64,000 nucleotides of DNA from Erwinia typographi (GCF_000773975.1 NZ_JRUQ01000016.1:1-64000); one strand, 5' to 3'. Counted from the first letter of the stretch, positions 29,206 through 43,590 are shown. Notes: generated by a model not told the origin, from the letters alone. Made by a program: numbers and translations.

Positions 29206-30200
29206 GGCAGCTGGCAGAACGGCATGGAGGCGTTGCGGGTTTAGAGAGAGAGAACCATTTTATGTATCATCTTAGGGTTCCTGAAACAGCAGAAGAGCTG
29301 GATACCTACTATCAGTTCCGCTGGGAAATGTTACGTAAACCGCTCCATCAGCCTATGGGCTCTGAGCGGGATGCCTGGGATGCGCTGGCGCATCATCAGA
29401 TGGTGGTGGATGAACGCGGTGAACCGGTAGCGGTTGGCCGCCTGTATATCAATGCGGAAAATGAGGCGGCTATCCGCTTCCTGGCCGTGCATCCTTCGGT
29501 ACAGGGGAAAGGGCTGGGGACGCTGGTGGCGATGACCCTCGAGTCCGTTGCGCGTCAGGAAGGGGCTAAACGGGTGGTCTGTAGCGCCCGCGAAGATGCC
29601 GTCGAGTTCTTTGCCAAGCTGGGGTATATCAACCAGGGCGAGATCACCGTGCCGCAAACCACGCCGGTGCGCCACTTCCTGATGATTAAGCCGGTGATGA
29701 CGCTGGATGATATTCTGCATCGCGCCGACTGGTGCGGGCAGTTGCAGCAGGCCTGGTACGATCACATTCCCCTCAGCGAGAAGATGGGCGTGCGGATTTT
29801 GCAATTCACCGGGCAGAAATTTATCACCACCATGCCGGAAACCGGTAATCAAAACCCGCACCACACGCTGTTTGCGGGGAGCCTGTTTTCGCTGGCAACG
29901 CTGACCGGCTGGGGGCTGATCTGGCTGCTGCTGCGCGAGCGCCATCTTGGCGGAACGATCATCCTGGCCGATGCGCATATCCGCTACAGCCACCCGATCA
30001 CCGGAAAGCCCGGCGCGGTGGCGGATTTAGGTTCTCTGAGCGGCGATCTCGATCGGCTGGCTCGCGGCCGCAAAGCGCGCGTGCAGCTGGAGGTGGAGCT
30101 GTTTGGCAATGAAGTCTGTGGCGCGGTGTTTGAAGGGGTTTACATCGTGCTACCCGCCGACCCTGATGGACCCCTGGAGCGGGGCGGTTCCGGCGGATAA
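29202..30200 (+). CDS. yiiD: YiiD/FabY: GNAT domain fused to a hotdog thioesterase-like domain
   Basis: A two-domain protein. An N-terminal GNAT acetyltransferase domain ([30 protein letters not shown], then [16 protein letters not shown]) is followed by a hotdog-fold domain ([25 protein letters not shown]). The E. coli homologue has been linked to initiation of fatty-acid synthesis via malonyl-ACP decarboxylation. The frame opens at a TTG overlapping the dtd stop, giving a length like E. coli YiiD. An ATG at 29262 (MYHLRV) is the alternative start. Confidence 0.92.
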   Translation: MRQLAERHGGVAGLERENHFMYHLRVPETAEELDTYYQFRWEMLRKPLHQPMGSERDAWDALAHHQMVVDERGEPVAVGRLYINAENEAAIRFLAVHPSVQGKGLGTLVAMTLESVARQEGAKRVVCSAREDAVEFFAKLGYINQGEITVPQTTPVRHFLMIKPVMTLDDILHRADWCGQLQQAWYDHIPLSEKMGVRILQFTGQKFITTMPETGNQNPHHTLFAGSLFSLATLTGWGLIWLLLRERHLGGTIILADAHIRYSHPITGKPGAVADLGSLSGDLDRLARGRKARVQLEVELFGNEVCGAVFEGVYIVLPADPDGPLERGGSGG

Positions 30201-30216
30201 TGGGCGGGGCGCTAAA

Positions 30217-31095
30217 TCAGCGCCCTTTCTTTTTGCGGCCTGGCTGGGCAAAACGTTTGCGGGCAGCGGTATTGCCAGCGGTTTTTTCGGCGGCTTTCGC
30301 ACCGCCGGGGTTCGGCTTTTTCGCCGCGGCGGGTTTGGGCTTCGCCTTCGCTTTTTTCCCGGCGTCGTCTTCTGACGAGGAGTTCTCAATCAGCCTGAAC
30401 AGCTCGATCAGCTCATCGTCGGTGAAGTCACGCCATTCGCCAATCGGCAGTCCTTTCAGGCTGACGTTCATAATACGCGTGCGCTCAAGTTTGGTGACTT
30501 CATAACCGAAGTGCTTACACATGCGGCGAATCTGACGGTTAAGCCCCTGCACCAGCGTGATACGAAAGACAAACGGCGCTTCTTTCTTCACCTTGCACTT
30601 CTTCGTCACCGTGCCCAGCATGGGGACGCCAGCGCTCAGGCCCTGAATAAACTCGTCGGTCACCAGCTTATTCACCGTCACCAGGTACTCTTTCTCGTGA
30701 TCGTTCCCGGCGCGCAGGATTTTGTTTACCAGATCGCCATGGTTGGTCAGGAAAATCAGTCCCTGAGACTCTTTATCCAGCCGTCCGATCGGAAAAACAC
30801 GCTTGCTGTGGTTAACGTAGTCAACGATGTTGTCACGCTCACCTTCTTCCGTGGTGCTGATAATGCCAACCGGCTTATTCAGGGCGATCAGCACCAAGTC
30901 TTCTTCGTTACGGGGCTCAATCAGCTGACCGTTGACCTTCACCACATCTCCGGCAAATACCTGATCGCCCACGGCGGCTCGCTTGCCGTTGATAAAAACG
31001 TTTCCCTGTTCAATGTAGCGATCGGCATCACGACGCGAGCAGATACCGCTCTCGCCGATGTATTTGTTGAGACGAATAGATGAGTTGGTCAGCAT
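30217..31095 (-). CDS. rluF: 23S rRNA pseudouridine synthase RluF
   Basis: Converts uridine 2604 of 23S rRNA to pseudouridine. An N-terminal S4 RNA-binding domain ([31 protein letters not shown]) precedes the RsuA/RluE-type catalytic domain. The catalytic Asp lies in [18 protein letters not shown]. The C-terminal tail, about 50 residues rich in Lys, Ala and Pro, is typical of RluF. The ATG at 31095 follows GGAGG; the longer frame from 31143 has no support. A GC-rich hairpin near 30205-30226 separates it from convergent yiiD. Confidence 0.95.
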   Translation of the reverse strand: MLTNSSIRLNKYIGESGICSRRDADRYIEQGNVFINGKRAAVGDQVFAGDVVKVNGQLIEPRNEEDLVLIALNKPVGIISTTEEGERDNIVDYVNHSKRVFPIGRLDKESQGLIFLTNHGDLVNKILRAGNDHEKEYLVTVNKLVTDEFIQGLSAGVPMLGTVTKKCKVKKEAPFVFRITLVQGLNRQIRRMCKHFGYEVTKLERTRIMNVSLKGLPIGEWRDFTDDELIELFRLIENSSSEDDAGKKAKAKPKPAAAKKPNPGGAKAAEKTAGNTAARKRFAQPGRKKKGR

Positions 31096-31202
31096 GGTTC
31101 CTCCGTAAAAATCGGACTCTATCTTACCCTGGGAGAGCGCCAAACAGGAGAAATTACCGACCGGGTGAAAGCTCCGGCCGCTGGGGCCGGAGAGGAGATC
31201 GT

Positions 31203-32885
31203 TTACTGCGCGCCAGCGACCTGGCCTGCCTGCATCGTTTGCCGAACTGACTTATCGCCAGCGGTGACGGAAAGCGTACCGCTAACCGATGGTTTTAACG
31301 GCGCATTCGCCGCCAGGCTGCCCTCGATCTTGAGCTGCATATCGGCATCACCCTCCAACGGAACCGTTGGCCATCCCCAGTCGTGAAGCAGGTTCGCCGG
31401 AACCTGTCGGCCATTCATGGTCAGAGACAGCGCGCGCTGCGGCTGCTGAGAGACGTTTGCCAGGCTCTCAACCATGCCGCTTTTAGTGAACGCGCTCATC
31501 TCCGTTACATTGATTCTGCTGTTATCGGCAGTCAGCGCGATGGAGGGATGGCGAACATCCACGCGGTTAAAGGTGGCCTCGGCTGCGTTGAGGTTCAGGC
31601 TGCCTGACCAAATCCCCCACTGATGATCCTTTGCCATCAGCAGATTGCTGGCGGTGCCGTCCAGCGAGGTCATCTGGAAAGGGAACGCCGGATTAATATC
31701 AATAATCAGGTTACGGTTGGCGGCGAACTTCGCCACTTCCACGCTGCTCAGCCAGCCGGGCAGCGGCTCCATCCAGTGTTCACGCCAGTTCTGCGGCAGG
31801 GTATATTCCAGACCGGCAACCGCCAGCTCGTCCAGCGTCAGCTTCTTGTCGCTGCGGTTCCAACTGCCCTGCGCCCGTATCAGACCGTTCACCCAGCGGG
31901 AACTGAACTGCGTCAGCGCCACGCCCTGCGGCGAGAGCGTCATATTTACAATCGGATCGTTCAGCTCGAGGCTGCCGTTGACAAAGGTGCTGGCATTCAT
32001 CGACAGCGAACCGTCATTACTCTGCCAGTCGCCGTTTTGCAGAGTGATGTTTTTCAGCGCCATATCCAGATCGGTGATCGCCCATCCCGCCCCTTCCAGC
32101 CGGGCATCCGTAACGTCAATGCGGTCAAAATGCACGGAGGGGAGAGCCAGCAGCGGATCGAGAAAGCCGCTAAGCGTTTTATCGCTTTGCAGACGAATGC
32201 TGTTGAGGCGCAGATTGGCTACCTGCCAGTTACCCTGAGCGTCACGCTGCGCGCTGGCGGTGATGGAGCCTAACGCCGCATCCGCGCCGACGTTACTCAC
32301 CACCAGCTGCTTATTGCTGACGCGGCCCTGAAGCAGCACGTTGGCGGCCGGAATACCGTTAATTTCAAGCGATCCGGCGCTCATCTGGAAGCTGGCATCG
32401 CTGCCGATGAAATCACTTCCCTGCGGCTTCCAGGGGACAACGCCGCCGTCGACCCGGCTGGCTGAGACCGGAAGGCTGCTGTGAGGACTGTTGACCGTCA
32501 TTTGATTAAGCTGCAGCCTGTCGGCCTGTATCGACAGGGGCATCCCGGAATCGGTAATATTCAGCGTCCCTTTCTCCAGCCAGATGCTGGCGAAATGCAG
32601 GGGTTGGGTGAACTGGATCACGCTCAGCCCCAGCTCAACGCGCTTAGCGGTCAGTACGGCCGGTTGCGTTTTACGGCCAAAGGAAACGTCATTCAGGATC
32701 AGATGGCTGGGATCGGAAAAGTTATGCTCCAGCTTGCTCATCGCCAGCTGATAATCAGTATGTGCGCTGACCGTGCGGCCGATCCATCCGGCGCCCCACT
32801 GGGTTTGCACCGCAACATACAGCGCTATCGCAGCCAGCAGCAGCACAAGTAATAGCGTTAGCAGAATTTTTCCGATTACTTTCAT
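31203..32885 (-). CDS. yicH: AsmA family protein YicH
   Basis: An AsmA-like envelope protein (560 residues) with an N-terminal membrane anchor ([26 protein letters not shown]) and a long beta-rich periplasmic body. AsmA-like proteins are thought to form bridges for phospholipid movement to the outer membrane, though YicH itself is little studied. The ATG at 32885 begins the anchor; the frame continues upstream to 32948 without family sequence. Next to xanP as in E. coli. Confidence 0.93.
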   Translation of the reverse strand: MKVIGKILLTLLLVLLLAAIALYVAVQTQWGAGWIGRTVSAHTDYQLAMSKLEHNFSDPSHLILNDVSFGRKTQPAVLTAKRVELGLSVIQFTQPLHFASIWLEKGTLNITDSGMPLSIQADRLQLNQMTVNSPHSSLPVSASRVDGGVVPWKPQGSDFIGSDASFQMSAGSLEINGIPAANVLLQGRVSNKQLVVSNVGADAALGSITASAQRDAQGNWQVANLRLNSIRLQSDKTLSGFLDPLLALPSVHFDRIDVTDARLEGAGWAITDLDMALKNITLQNGDWQSNDGSLSMNASTFVNGSLELNDPIVNMTLSPQGVALTQFSSRWVNGLIRAQGSWNRSDKKLTLDELAVAGLEYTLPQNWREHWMEPLPGWLSSVEVAKFAANRNLIIDINPAFPFQMTSLDGTASNLLMAKDHQWGIWSGSLNLNAAEATFNRVDVRHPSIALTADNSRINVTEMSAFTKSGMVESLANVSQQPQRALSLTMNGRQVPANLLHDWGWPTVPLEGDADMQLKIEGSLAANAPLKPSVSGTLSVTAGDKSVRQTMQAGQVAGAQ

Positions 32886-33001
32886 GACATCTTTCCCTGT
32901 AAACGTCTGGTAAAAGGTTGTTATGCCTGATTTATCATCGAAGCTCAACTGTCAGAGAGTACAGGGGGCCGGAAACCCCCTGCGAATCACCACTCGCGAG
33001 A

Positions 33002-34390
33002 TTATTTTTCCTGGGGAAAGAGCAGATTCAGCACGATCGCCGTAATACCGCCAGCGGCAATGCCCGAAGAGAGTAACGTTTTCAGCCAGTCAGGCGCAAA
33101 CTGCAAAATCAGCGGCTGCTGAGAAACGCCAAGGCCAACCGCCAGCGACAGCGCCATAATCATGATCGCGCGGCGATTCAGCGGCTCGCGGGAGACGATA
33201 CGCACGCCAGAGGCGGCGATAGTCCCGAACATAACCAGCGTCGCGCCACCCAGAACCGGCTCAGGAATGTGCTGTACAAAGCCACTGACGGCCGGGAACA
33301 GGCCCAGCACAATCAGCATCAGCGCCACCACAAAGCCCACGTAGCGGCTGGCAACGCCGGTCAGTTGGATCACGCCGTTGTTCTGACCAAAGCACGAGTT
33401 TGGGAAGGTGTTAAAAAGCGCGGAGACAAAGGAGTTCAGCCCGTTGGCCAGCACGCCGCCTTTCAGCCGCTTCATATAGATTGGGCCGCTGACCGGCTGC
33501 TCTGACACGTCCGACGTGGCGGTGATATCGCCGATAGTTTCCAGCGAAGTCACCATAAAGACCAGCACCAGCGGGATCAACAGGTTCCAGTCAATCCCCA
33601 GCCCGTAATAGAACGGCGTCGGGACGGTGATCAGCGCCTGATTGGCCGCCGCAGTATTTTCCGGCAACATGCCGAGCGCCCAGGCCAGCAGATAGCCAAC
33701 GGCCATGGCAATGACCAGCGAGGCCACGCGCAGATAAGGGTTACGCTGGCGGTTGAGCAGGATAATCACCAGCAGAACCGCACCGGCCAGCAGCAGGTTC
33801 TTCGGCGCGCCAAAAGTATGATCGCTCATCGCCGCAAAGCCGCCGCCGATAGACGTCAGGCCAACCTGAATCAGCGACAGGCCGATAATCATCACCACAA
33901 TGCCGGAGACCAGCGGGGTGATTACCCGGCGGGCAAGGTGCAGGAAGCGTGAAAGGATCATCTCCGTGCAGGAGGCCAGCATTAGCGTGCCGAACAGCGC
34001 CGCCATCATGGTTGGCACATCGGCACCGCCGTTTTTCAGCGCCATACCGCCCATAATCAGCGGCGTGACGAAGTTAAAGCTGGTTCCCTGAATCGACAGC
34101 AGGCCGGAACCGACCGGCCCCCAGGTTTTGATTTGCAGAACGGAAGCCACCCCCGAAGCAAACAGCGACATGCTGATAATCTGCTGAGTATCCTGCGCCG
34201 GCAGGCCGAGGGCCTGGCAAATCAGCAGGGCTGGGGTGATCACCGCGACAAACATCGCCAGCAGATGCTGGCAGGCGGCAAACAGGGTTTGCGGCAGCGG
34301 AGGGCGATCTTCAAGACGGTAAATCAGCTCGCTGCTGGCAGCAGGGGCTGGATCACGACGGGCTTCTGCTTCAGGGATATTGACGGACAT
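33002..34390 (-). CDS. xanP: xanthine permease XanP
   Basis: A proton-coupled xanthine importer of the NCS2/NAT family in the inner membrane. The NAT signature [23 protein letters not shown] and the QGTSFNFV motif are clear, and the sequence follows E. coli XanP closely. I choose the ATG at 34390 (MSVNIPEAE), matching the E. coli start MSV. The frame opens 19 codons earlier. gltS, which separates xanP from recG in E. coli, is absent. Confidence 0.96.
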   Translation of the reverse strand: MSVNIPEAEARRDPAPAASSELIYRLEDRPPLPQTLFAACQHLLAMFVAVITPALLICQALGLPAQDTQQIISMSLFASGVASVLQIKTWGPVGSGLLSIQGTSFNFVTPLIMGGMALKNGGADVPTMMAALFGTLMLASCTEMILSRFLHLARRVITPLVSGIVVMIIGLSLIQVGLTSIGGGFAAMSDHTFGAPKNLLLAGAVLLVIILLNRQRNPYLRVASLVIAMAVGYLLAWALGMLPENTAAANQALITVPTPFYYGLGIDWNLLIPLVLVFMVTSLETIGDITATSDVSEQPVSGPIYMKRLKGGVLANGLNSFVSALFNTFPNSCFGQNNGVIQLTGVASRYVGFVVALMLIVLGLFPAVSGFVQHIPEPVLGGATLVMFGTIAASGVRIVSREPLNRRAIMIMALSLAVGLGVSQQPLILQFAPDWLKTLLSSGIAAGGITAIVLNLLFPQEK

Positions 34391-34496
34391 CTTTCGGTTC
34401 TCTGGCGAGCAAAGAGGCGATTTTAATCGGATAACAAGCAAAAGCAAACGTTTGCTGATGGCGATTTTGCGGCGGACGAAGGGAAGTCAACCGCCG

Positions 34497-36578
34497 TCAG
34501 GCGTTGGTATACCGCTGAGTTTCCGGCAGCCAGCGTTCGATTAGCGCTTTAGCCCGTTCGGGGTAATGCTGGTGGATGTGGCGAGCTACTCGCTGAACTT
34601 CAGGGATCATCGCGGCATCGCGCAGCAGGTCGGCCACTTTAAACTCCGCGTTGCCGGTTTGCCGGGTACCGAGAAGTTCGCCTGGCCCGCGGATCTCCAG
34701 GTCGCACTGCGCGATGACAAAGCCGTCATTGCTGTCGCGCAGCACCTGAAGACGCTTCTGCGCCGTTTTGCTCAGCGGGGCCTTATACAGCAGCACGCAG
34801 TGCGAGGCGACGGAACCGCGGCCTACGCGCCCGCGCAGCTGGTGGAGCTGCGCCAGGCCCAGACGCTCCGGGTTTTCAATAATCATCAGGCTGGCGTTAG
34901 GCACATCCACGCCCACTTCGATTACCGTGGTGGCAATCAGCAGGTGGATTTCGCCCTGCTTGAAGGCGAGCATTACCGCCTGTTTTTCTGCTGGTTTCAT
35001 CCGTCCGTGCACCAGGCCGACGTTCAGTTCGGGTAGAGCCAGCTTCAGCTCTTGCCAGGTTGCCTCTGCCGCCTGAGCCTCAAGCTGTTCAGATTCTTCA
35101 ATCAGCGTGCAGACCCAGTAAGCCTGGCGGCCCTCATCGCTACAGGCGCTTTTAACCCTGGTAATGATATCCGCCCTGCGCGTATCGGGAATGGCGACTG
35201 TTGTGACCGGCGTTCTGCCCGGCGGCAGCTCGTCGATGGTTGAGGTATCCAGATCGGCATAGGCCGTCATCGCCAGCGTTCGTGGGATTGGCGTGGCGGT
35301 CATGATCAGCTGGTGGGGATGGAAGCCCTGTTCTTCGCCCTTTTCCCACAGAGCCAGCCGCTGGTGGACGCCAAACCGGTGCTGCTCATCAATGATCACC
35401 AGCGCCAGGCCGCTGAACTGCACCTGCTCCTGGAAAATGGCGTGCGTACCGACGATCATCGATACCTGACCGCTGGCAATGGCCTCCTGCTGAGCCAGAC
35501 GAGCCTTGCCCTTTTGCTTCCCGGCCAGCCAGCCAACCTCAATGCCCAGCGGTTCAAACCACTGGCGGAAGTTGTTGGCGTGCTGCTCCGCCAGCAGCTC
35601 TGTCGGTGCCATCAGGGCCACCTGCTTGCCGTAAGCGATGACGTGCAGCGCGGTCAGTGCGGCAACCAGCGTTTTGCCTGAGCCGACGTCGCCCTGAACC
35701 AGGCGCATCATCGGATAGTCGTGGAGCAGATCCTGCTCGATTTCACGCACCACGCGCGCCTGAGCGCCGGTTGGGCTGAAGGGGAGCGCCGCCAGCAGCT
35801 TGTCGCTCAGCTCGTGCCGGGGCGGCATGGACAGCGCATGATAGCGTTGGGCGCCGGCACGCACCGCCAGCATACTGAGATTGTGCGCCAGCAGCTCTTC
35901 CATAATCAGCCGCTGCTGGGCTGGATGTCTGCCGCTTTCCAGATCGGCCAGCGCCATATCCGGTGGCGGACGATGCAGCGTCCGCAACGCTTCTTTCAGA
36001 CTGAGCATTCCACTGCTTAACTCTGGCGGCAACAGCTCGCTAATGGCGCAGCTGTCCAGCAGCTTCAGCGCCTGGTCGGTGAGATTGCGCAGCGTGGCCT
36101 GGCGGATGCCTTCAGTGGTGGAGTAAACCGGCGTCAGCGTTTCCTGTAGCTCAACCACGCTGTTATCGCCCTGCACGCGGTATTCAGGATGAACAATCTC
36201 GGCGCCACGCTGGCCGCGCTTGATCTCACCGTAGGCGGTTACGCGTTTACCCGGCGCCAGGCTGTTTTTCATCGCGGCATTGAAGTTGAAAAAGCGCAGG
36301 GTAAGGATGCCGCTGCCGTCACCGATCTGGCAGGTAAGCATCCGCCGACGGCCAAAGGTGATATCGCTGTGCAGCACTTCACCTTCTACCGTGGCAAAAA
36401 TATTGGGGAGGAGATCGCCGATGGCATAAAGCTGAGTCCGGTCTTCGTAACGCAGCGGCAGGTGGAGCAGCAGATCCTGCACGGTCACCAGCCCCAGCTT
36501 CGCCAGTTTGCCTGCCTGGCTTGCGCCAACGCCAGACAGTGAATTCAGCGGGACGGCATCCAGCAGGCGGCCGGTCAT
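34497..36578 (-). CDS. recG: ATP-dependent DNA helicase RecG
   Basis: RecG remodels stalled replication forks and branched recombination intermediates. It has an N-terminal wedge/OB domain (EGEVLHSDITFGRRRMLTCQIGDGSG), Walker A GDVGSGKTLVA, motif II IIDEQHRFG, motif III TATPIPRTL, and the TRG motif region near GRVGRGS with the C-terminal PGELLGTRQTG. Length 693 residues equals E. coli. Its start overlaps the trmH stop by four bases. Confidence 0.98.
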   Translation of the reverse strand: MTGRLLDAVPLNSLSGVGASQAGKLAKLGLVTVQDLLLHLPLRYEDRTQLYAIGDLLPNIFATVEGEVLHSDITFGRRRMLTCQIGDGSGILTLRFFNFNAAMKNSLAPGKRVTAYGEIKRGQRGAEIVHPEYRVQGDNSVVELQETLTPVYSTTEGIRQATLRNLTDQALKLLDSCAISELLPPELSSGMLSLKEALRTLHRPPPDMALADLESGRHPAQQRLIMEELLAHNLSMLAVRAGAQRYHALSMPPRHELSDKLLAALPFSPTGAQARVVREIEQDLLHDYPMMRLVQGDVGSGKTLVAALTALHVIAYGKQVALMAPTELLAEQHANNFRQWFEPLGIEVGWLAGKQKGKARLAQQEAIASGQVSMIVGTHAIFQEQVQFSGLALVIIDEQHRFGVHQRLALWEKGEEQGFHPHQLIMTATPIPRTLAMTAYADLDTSTIDELPPGRTPVTTVAIPDTRRADIITRVKSACSDEGRQAYWVCTLIEESEQLEAQAAEATWQELKLALPELNVGLVHGRMKPAEKQAVMLAFKQGEIHLLIATTVIEVGVDVPNASLMIIENPERLGLAQLHQLRGRVGRGSVASHCVLLYKAPLSKTAQKRLQVLRDSNDGFVIAQCDLEIRGPGELLGTRQTGNAEFKVADLLRDAAMIPEVQRVARHIHQHYPERAKALIERWLPETQRYTNA

Positions 36579-37273
36579 TTTTTACGCACCGAAGCTTGCA
36601 TCGTATTCCACCACGCCGGGTCGGCCACCACCTCACCGACATCGTTAATTTGCGGGTAGGGCAGGCCTTTATGTTTGGCGACTCTGGCCAGCACTGGATA
36701 GCCGCCTTCAAACAGCAGCCGCTGCTGCTCGCTGTACGCCAGCGTGCTGTGCTGACGCTGATACATTCCGGCATTTTGCCGCTGTCGCTGTGCTTCATAC
36801 AAAATCAGCGCCGAGGCAACGGAGACATTGAGCGACTGCACCATACCAATCATCGGAATGATAATATCCCGATCCGCCAGCTCAAGGGCTTGCTGAGTGA
36901 TGCCGGTTTTTTCCTGTCCCATCAGAATGCAGGTGGGGCGGGTATAATCAATCTCGCGGAAATCGACGGCTTTATCAGACAGGTGAGTCGCCAGGATTTG
37001 CATTCCCTGGCCTTTAAGATGGCCTACGGCATCGGCGATAGTGCGGTGCGTTTTGACCTGCACCCAGCTGTTGCTGCCAGCGGCGGAAGAAACCATGGTG
37101 CGCATCCTGCTGCCAGGCCAGACCGCGTGGACTTCATGCACGCCAACCGCATCCGCCGTACGGATCACGGCGGAGACGTTGTGGGGCTTATGAACCTGTT
37201 CCATACAGACGGTCAGGTCATGCTGACGGGCGGCCAGCATCTCCAGGATGCGGGCATAGCGTTGAGCATTCAT
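36575..37273 (-). CDS. trmH: tRNA (guanosine-18-2'-O)-methyltransferase TrmH
   Basis: A SPOUT methyltransferase that methylates G18 in the D-loop of tRNA. The conserved N-terminal segment HNVSAVIRTADAVGVHEVHAVW and the knot motifs LMGQEKTGITQQAL and IPMIGMVQSLNVSVASALILYEAQRQR are present. Length 232 residues. Lies between spoT and recG, three bases after the spoT stop, within the gmk-rpoZ-spoT-trmH-recG unit. Confidence 0.97.
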   Translation of the reverse strand: MNAQRYARILEMLAARQHDLTVCMEQVHKPHNVSAVIRTADAVGVHEVHAVWPGSRMRTMVSSAAGSNSWVQVKTHRTIADAVGHLKGQGMQILATHLSDKAVDFREIDYTRPTCILMGQEKTGITQQALELADRDIIIPMIGMVQSLNVSVASALILYEAQRQRQNAGMYQRQHSTLAYSEQQRLLFEGGYPVLARVAKHKGLPYPQINDVGEVVADPAWWNTMQASVRKK

Positions 37274-37276
37274 ACG

Positions 37277-39397
37277 TTAGTTTCGGTTGCGATGAACTTT
37301 AATCACGTCCGGCATTACGCGGATTTTACGCATAATATTCGCCAGGTGTACGCGATCGCGGGCCGTCAGACGGATAAAGGCGCTGTATACCCGGCCATCT
37401 TTTTCTTCCGTATTCAGGCTCTGGATGTTGGAACCGGCGGTATTGATCGCTGCGGTCAGATTGGCCAGCGCACCCTGGTGGTTGAACATATCCACCTTGA
37501 TTTCCGCAACAAACTCCTGCTCGGTAACCTTATCCCACTCGACGGCCATATATTTCTCTGGCTCTTTTTGATAGCCACGAATATTACGGCACGATTCATG
37601 GTGCACCACCAGGCCTTTGCCTGGGCTGACGTGCGCCACGATCGGATCGCCAGGAATTGGGCGGCAGCATTTCGCAAAGGTGATCAGTACGCCATCGGCG
37701 CCCTTGATCGGCAGCTTGCTGCGGGAAGGCGAGTTTACCGACTGGGTGGCAGGTGCTGCCTGCTCGCTCTGCTGCAAGTTCTTCGCCACCACCACGCTCA
37801 TGGCATTTCCCAGGCCAATTTCGGCCAGCAGATCGTCCAGCGTGGCCAGCTTCATTCTCTCCAGCTCGCTCTGAATATTCTCTGGCGGGATCTCGGCCAG
37901 CTTGCGGCTGCCGCCCAGCGCGTGGTTAAGCAGGCGACGGCCCAGGCTGACGGAGTCGTCTCGCTTGAGGTTTTTCAGCAGTTGGCGGATCTTCGCGCGG
38001 GCTTTGGAGCTCACCACAAAGTTCAGCCAGGCGGCATTAGGACGCGCGCCCGGAGCGGTAATAATTTCGACGGTTTGCCCACTGGTCAGCGGCTGAGAAA
38101 GCGGATACGGCTGGCGATCGACCCTTGCTCCGACGCAGGCATGGCCGATATCGGTATGCACGGCGTAGGCAAAGTCGACGGGCGTCGCGCCAGCGGGAAG
38201 TTCGACAATGCGGCCTTCCGGGGTAAAAACGTAAATCTCATCGGGGAACAGATCGGATTTAACGCTTTCGATAAATTCAAACGAGCTGCCGGCGCTCTGC
38301 TGCAATTCCAGCAGGCTCTGAAGCCAGCGCTGGGCGCGGATTTGTGCGGTAGTGCTGCTTTCACCCTGCTCTTTGTACGCCCAGTGTGCCGCCACGCCCA
38401 TCTCTGCCATCTGATCCATATCTTCGGTACGGATCTGCACTTCAACCGGCACGCCGTGCGGGCCAATCATTGAAGTGTGCAGGGATTGATAGCCGTTGGC
38501 CTTGGGGATCGCAATGTAGTCTTTCACCCGACCCGGACGAGGCTTATAAAGGCTGTGCATCTGCCCCAGAACCCGGTAACAGGTGTCGACGTCGCTGACA
38601 ATCACCCGAAAAGCGTAGATATCCATAATGGAATGGAACCGCTGCTCTTTCAGGTGCATTTTGCAGTAAATCGAATAGAGGTGTTTTTCCCGACCGCTGA
38701 CGCGGCAGGGGATGCCTGCTTCCTGCAGGCGGCCATCGATCTCAGAGAGGATTTTTTGGATCATCTCTTTACGGTTGCCGCGAGCCGATTTTACCACTTC
38801 TTTGATGACGCGGTAGCGGTTGGGATAGAGCGCCTCAAAGCCCAGCTCTTCCAGCTCGGTTTTCAGGTGATGAATACCCAAACGGTGGGCCAGAGGGCTG
38901 TAAATTTCCAGCGTCTCCAACGCGATACGCCGTTTTTTATCCGGGCGCAATGCGCCGAGGGTACGCATGTTGTGCGTGCGGTCGGCAAGCTTGATGAGAA
39001 TGACGCGGATGTCCTGCACCATCGCCATGATCATCTTGCGGAAGTTCTCCGCCTGCGCTTCTTTTTTATCGCGGAATTTCAGCTTATCGAGTTTGGAAAC
39101 CCCTTCTACCAGCTCGGCTACAGTCTGACCAAACAGCTGTTCCATATCCTGATAAGTGGCGGGGGTGTCCTCGATAACGTCGTGCAAAAGCGCGGCCATG
39201 AGCGTTTCATGGTCGAGCTTCATTTCAGCCAGGATGCAGGCAACCGCTACCGGGTGGGTGATATAGGGCTCACCGCTGGAGCGCGTCTGTCCCTCGTGAG
39301 CATCACGTGCGACAAGATAAGCTTGCTTGAGGCGTTTAATCTGCTCCTCAGGCAAGTATTTTTCAATCAGCTGATTGAGACTTTCGAACAGATACAA
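37277..39397 (-). CDS. spoT: bifunctional (p)ppGpp synthetase/hydrolase SpoT
   Basis: Controls the alarmone (p)ppGpp, mainly by hydrolysis, in response to carbon, fatty-acid and iron stress. The HD hydrolase region (THPVAVACILAEM, LLHDVIEDTPATY) covers about residues 40-200, and the weak synthetase region has YRVLGQMHSLYKPRPGRVKDYIA. A TGS domain (DEIYVFTPEGRIVELPAGATPVDFAYAVH) and a C-terminal ACT domain follow. 706 residues, normal for the family. Confidence 0.98.
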   Translation of the reverse strand: MYLFESLNQLIEKYLPEEQIKRLKQAYLVARDAHEGQTRSSGEPYITHPVAVACILAEMKLDHETLMAALLHDVIEDTPATYQDMEQLFGQTVAELVEGVSKLDKLKFRDKKEAQAENFRKMIMAMVQDIRVILIKLADRTHNMRTLGALRPDKKRRIALETLEIYSPLAHRLGIHHLKTELEELGFEALYPNRYRVIKEVVKSARGNRKEMIQKILSEIDGRLQEAGIPCRVSGREKHLYSIYCKMHLKEQRFHSIMDIYAFRVIVSDVDTCYRVLGQMHSLYKPRPGRVKDYIAIPKANGYQSLHTSMIGPHGVPVEVQIRTEDMDQMAEMGVAAHWAYKEQGESSTTAQIRAQRWLQSLLELQQSAGSSFEFIESVKSDLFPDEIYVFTPEGRIVELPAGATPVDFAYAVHTDIGHACVGARVDRQPYPLSQPLTSGQTVEIITAPGARPNAAWLNFVVSSKARAKIRQLLKNLKRDDSVSLGRRLLNHALGGSRKLAEIPPENIQSELERMKLATLDDLLAEIGLGNAMSVVVAKNLQQSEQAAPATQSVNSPSRSKLPIKGADGVLITFAKCCRPIPGDPIVAHVSPGKGLVVHHESCRNIRGYQKEPEKYMAVEWDKVTEQEFVAEIKVDMFNHQGALANLTAAINTAGSNIQSLNTEEKDGRVYSAFIRLTARDRVHLANIMRKIRVMPDVIKVHRNRN

Positions 39398-39418
39398 GGG
39401 CGACCTGCAGGCTGGTGA

Positions 39419-39694
39419 TTAACGACGACCTTCAGCGATAGCGGTGACGGCCTGCAACTCAGCGGCTTCCTGCTCATGCTGTTCCTGACGATCACGCACA
39501 TCCAGAATCTGGTTAGTGATCAAACCTTCTTCGATTTCGCGCAGGGCGATAACGGTTGATTTGTCGTTTTCCTCTGGAACCAGCGGATCTTTCCCGCCAA
39601 CCTGCATCTGACGTGCGCGACGAGCCGCGACCAGAACCAGGTCAAAACGGTTACCAATTTTTTCTACTGCGTCCTGAACGGTTACGCGTGCCAT
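39419..39694 (-). CDS. rpoZ: RNA polymerase omega subunit
   Basis: The 91-residue omega subunit helps assemble RNA polymerase and forms part of the first ppGpp-binding site. It starts [21 protein letters not shown] and includes [11 protein letters not shown], as in E. coli. Immediately upstream of spoT. Confidence 0.98.
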   Translation of the reverse strand: MARVTVQDAVEKIGNRFDLVLVAARRARQMQVGGKDPLVPEENDKSTVIALREIEEGLITNQILDVRDRQEQHEQEAAELQAVTAIAEGRR

Positions 39695-39747
39695 AAGTGT
39701 GATACTCCACGGGTGACGAAATGACTGGGCATCATACTGAGTTGTCC

Positions 39748-40401
<654 letters not shown>

Positions 40402-40592
40402 CTACTTCCTGCACAGTATACACGGCTGATGCCCTTCATGCAGCGTTTCAGGCAGGAAGGGGCGTATTTTCTCGCAATATGGCAAGCGGCTCGTGGTACA
40501 GATGTAATTTTTCATGCCGGATAAATCTTTTTTCGTCCTGACTTCCAGCCCGGATTTTTGCCGCTCGCCAGCCCCGCCATTTTTTCATTTAA

Positions 40593-42906
<2,314 letters not shown>

Positions 42907-43188
42907 AGCCAGCTCCAGAGTAATCGGCGGCAAGCCTGAGGGAATTTCGGCAGATTGACGATTGAATTTTTTTAAGGCGCGTTAATTAAATTAGTTTATC
43001 TAATGCGAGTCGTCATTTCTCTGCTGTAATTGTTTTTTAATATCATGAATTATAAGGGGTAAAATAATTTCATTGACGAGTAAAGGATTAGTTTATCAGG
43101 TTTTTTAAACTAAAAATCATCATGCCGGCTGCTCTTTAGCAACTTTACGCCAGTTGCGGAAATCCGGCGATGAATAAGGGAGAACGAA

Positions 43189-43590
43189 ATGAAGGCTGGA
43201 GAAGTTTTTAAGCTGCTGGCAAAAGGGATACACCCTGAAACTGGCGAACTGATACCGGGAGGATCGGTGGTACATTTGCCGGAGGCGATTAGGCTACTTT
43301 ATTCACTGGCAGAAGAGTTTGCTGACGATATTTTCCCGCAGATAAAACGCAAAGAGAAGGTGAAGCTGACGCCGGATCAGCGGCGAGAGAAAAACCGGGC
43401 CGAAGGGCGGCCAGCTAATGCTTATCTGGCCTGGGGCGAAGAAGAAAAAGGCCGGTTACTGGAAGACTTTCAGAATGGTATTGGTATTCTCTATCTGGGT
43501 GAGCTGTATGAGCGCTCGCCTCGCTCCATTGCGCTCCAGTTGGAAAAAATGTCGCTGATTACGCCGGAAGAGGCTGCCGCCTATGATTAA
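43189..43590 (+). CDS. hypothetical protein with Myb/SANT-like C-terminal helices
   Basis: A 133-residue protein I do not recognise by name. A Lys/Arg-rich linker (KRKEKVKLTPDQRREKNRAEGRP) joins an N-terminal half to a C-terminal pattern with Trp followed by an acidic helix, then YLGELYERSPRSIALQLEKMSLI, as in Myb/SANT-like DNA- or protein-binding modules. The upstream DNA is AT-rich and GGGAGAA precedes the ATG. Its stop overlaps the frame of the DJ-1 gene that follows, suggesting co-transcription. Confidence 0.75.
   Translation: MKAGEVFKLLAKGIHPETGELIPGGSVVHLPEAIRLLYSLAEEFADDIFPQIKRKEKVKLTPDQRREKNRAEGRPANAYLAWGEEEKGRLLEDFQNGIGILYLGELYERSPRSIALQLEKMSLITPEEAAAYD

Noticed and set aside
36521-38473. 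650-codon plus-strand ORF opposite trmH and spoT
   Set aside because: It lies entirely antisense to conserved genes with full-length matches; long antisense frames are common in GC-rich coding DNA.
38477-39418. 313-codon plus-strand ORF opposite spoT
   Set aside because: Antisense shadow of the SpoT hydrolase domain, with no ribosome site or family features.
42990-43097. direct repeat ATTAGTTTATC, two copies 97 bp apart, upstream of the Myb-like gene
   Set aside because: Short, AT-rich and without other support. It may be an operator but cannot be told from chance.
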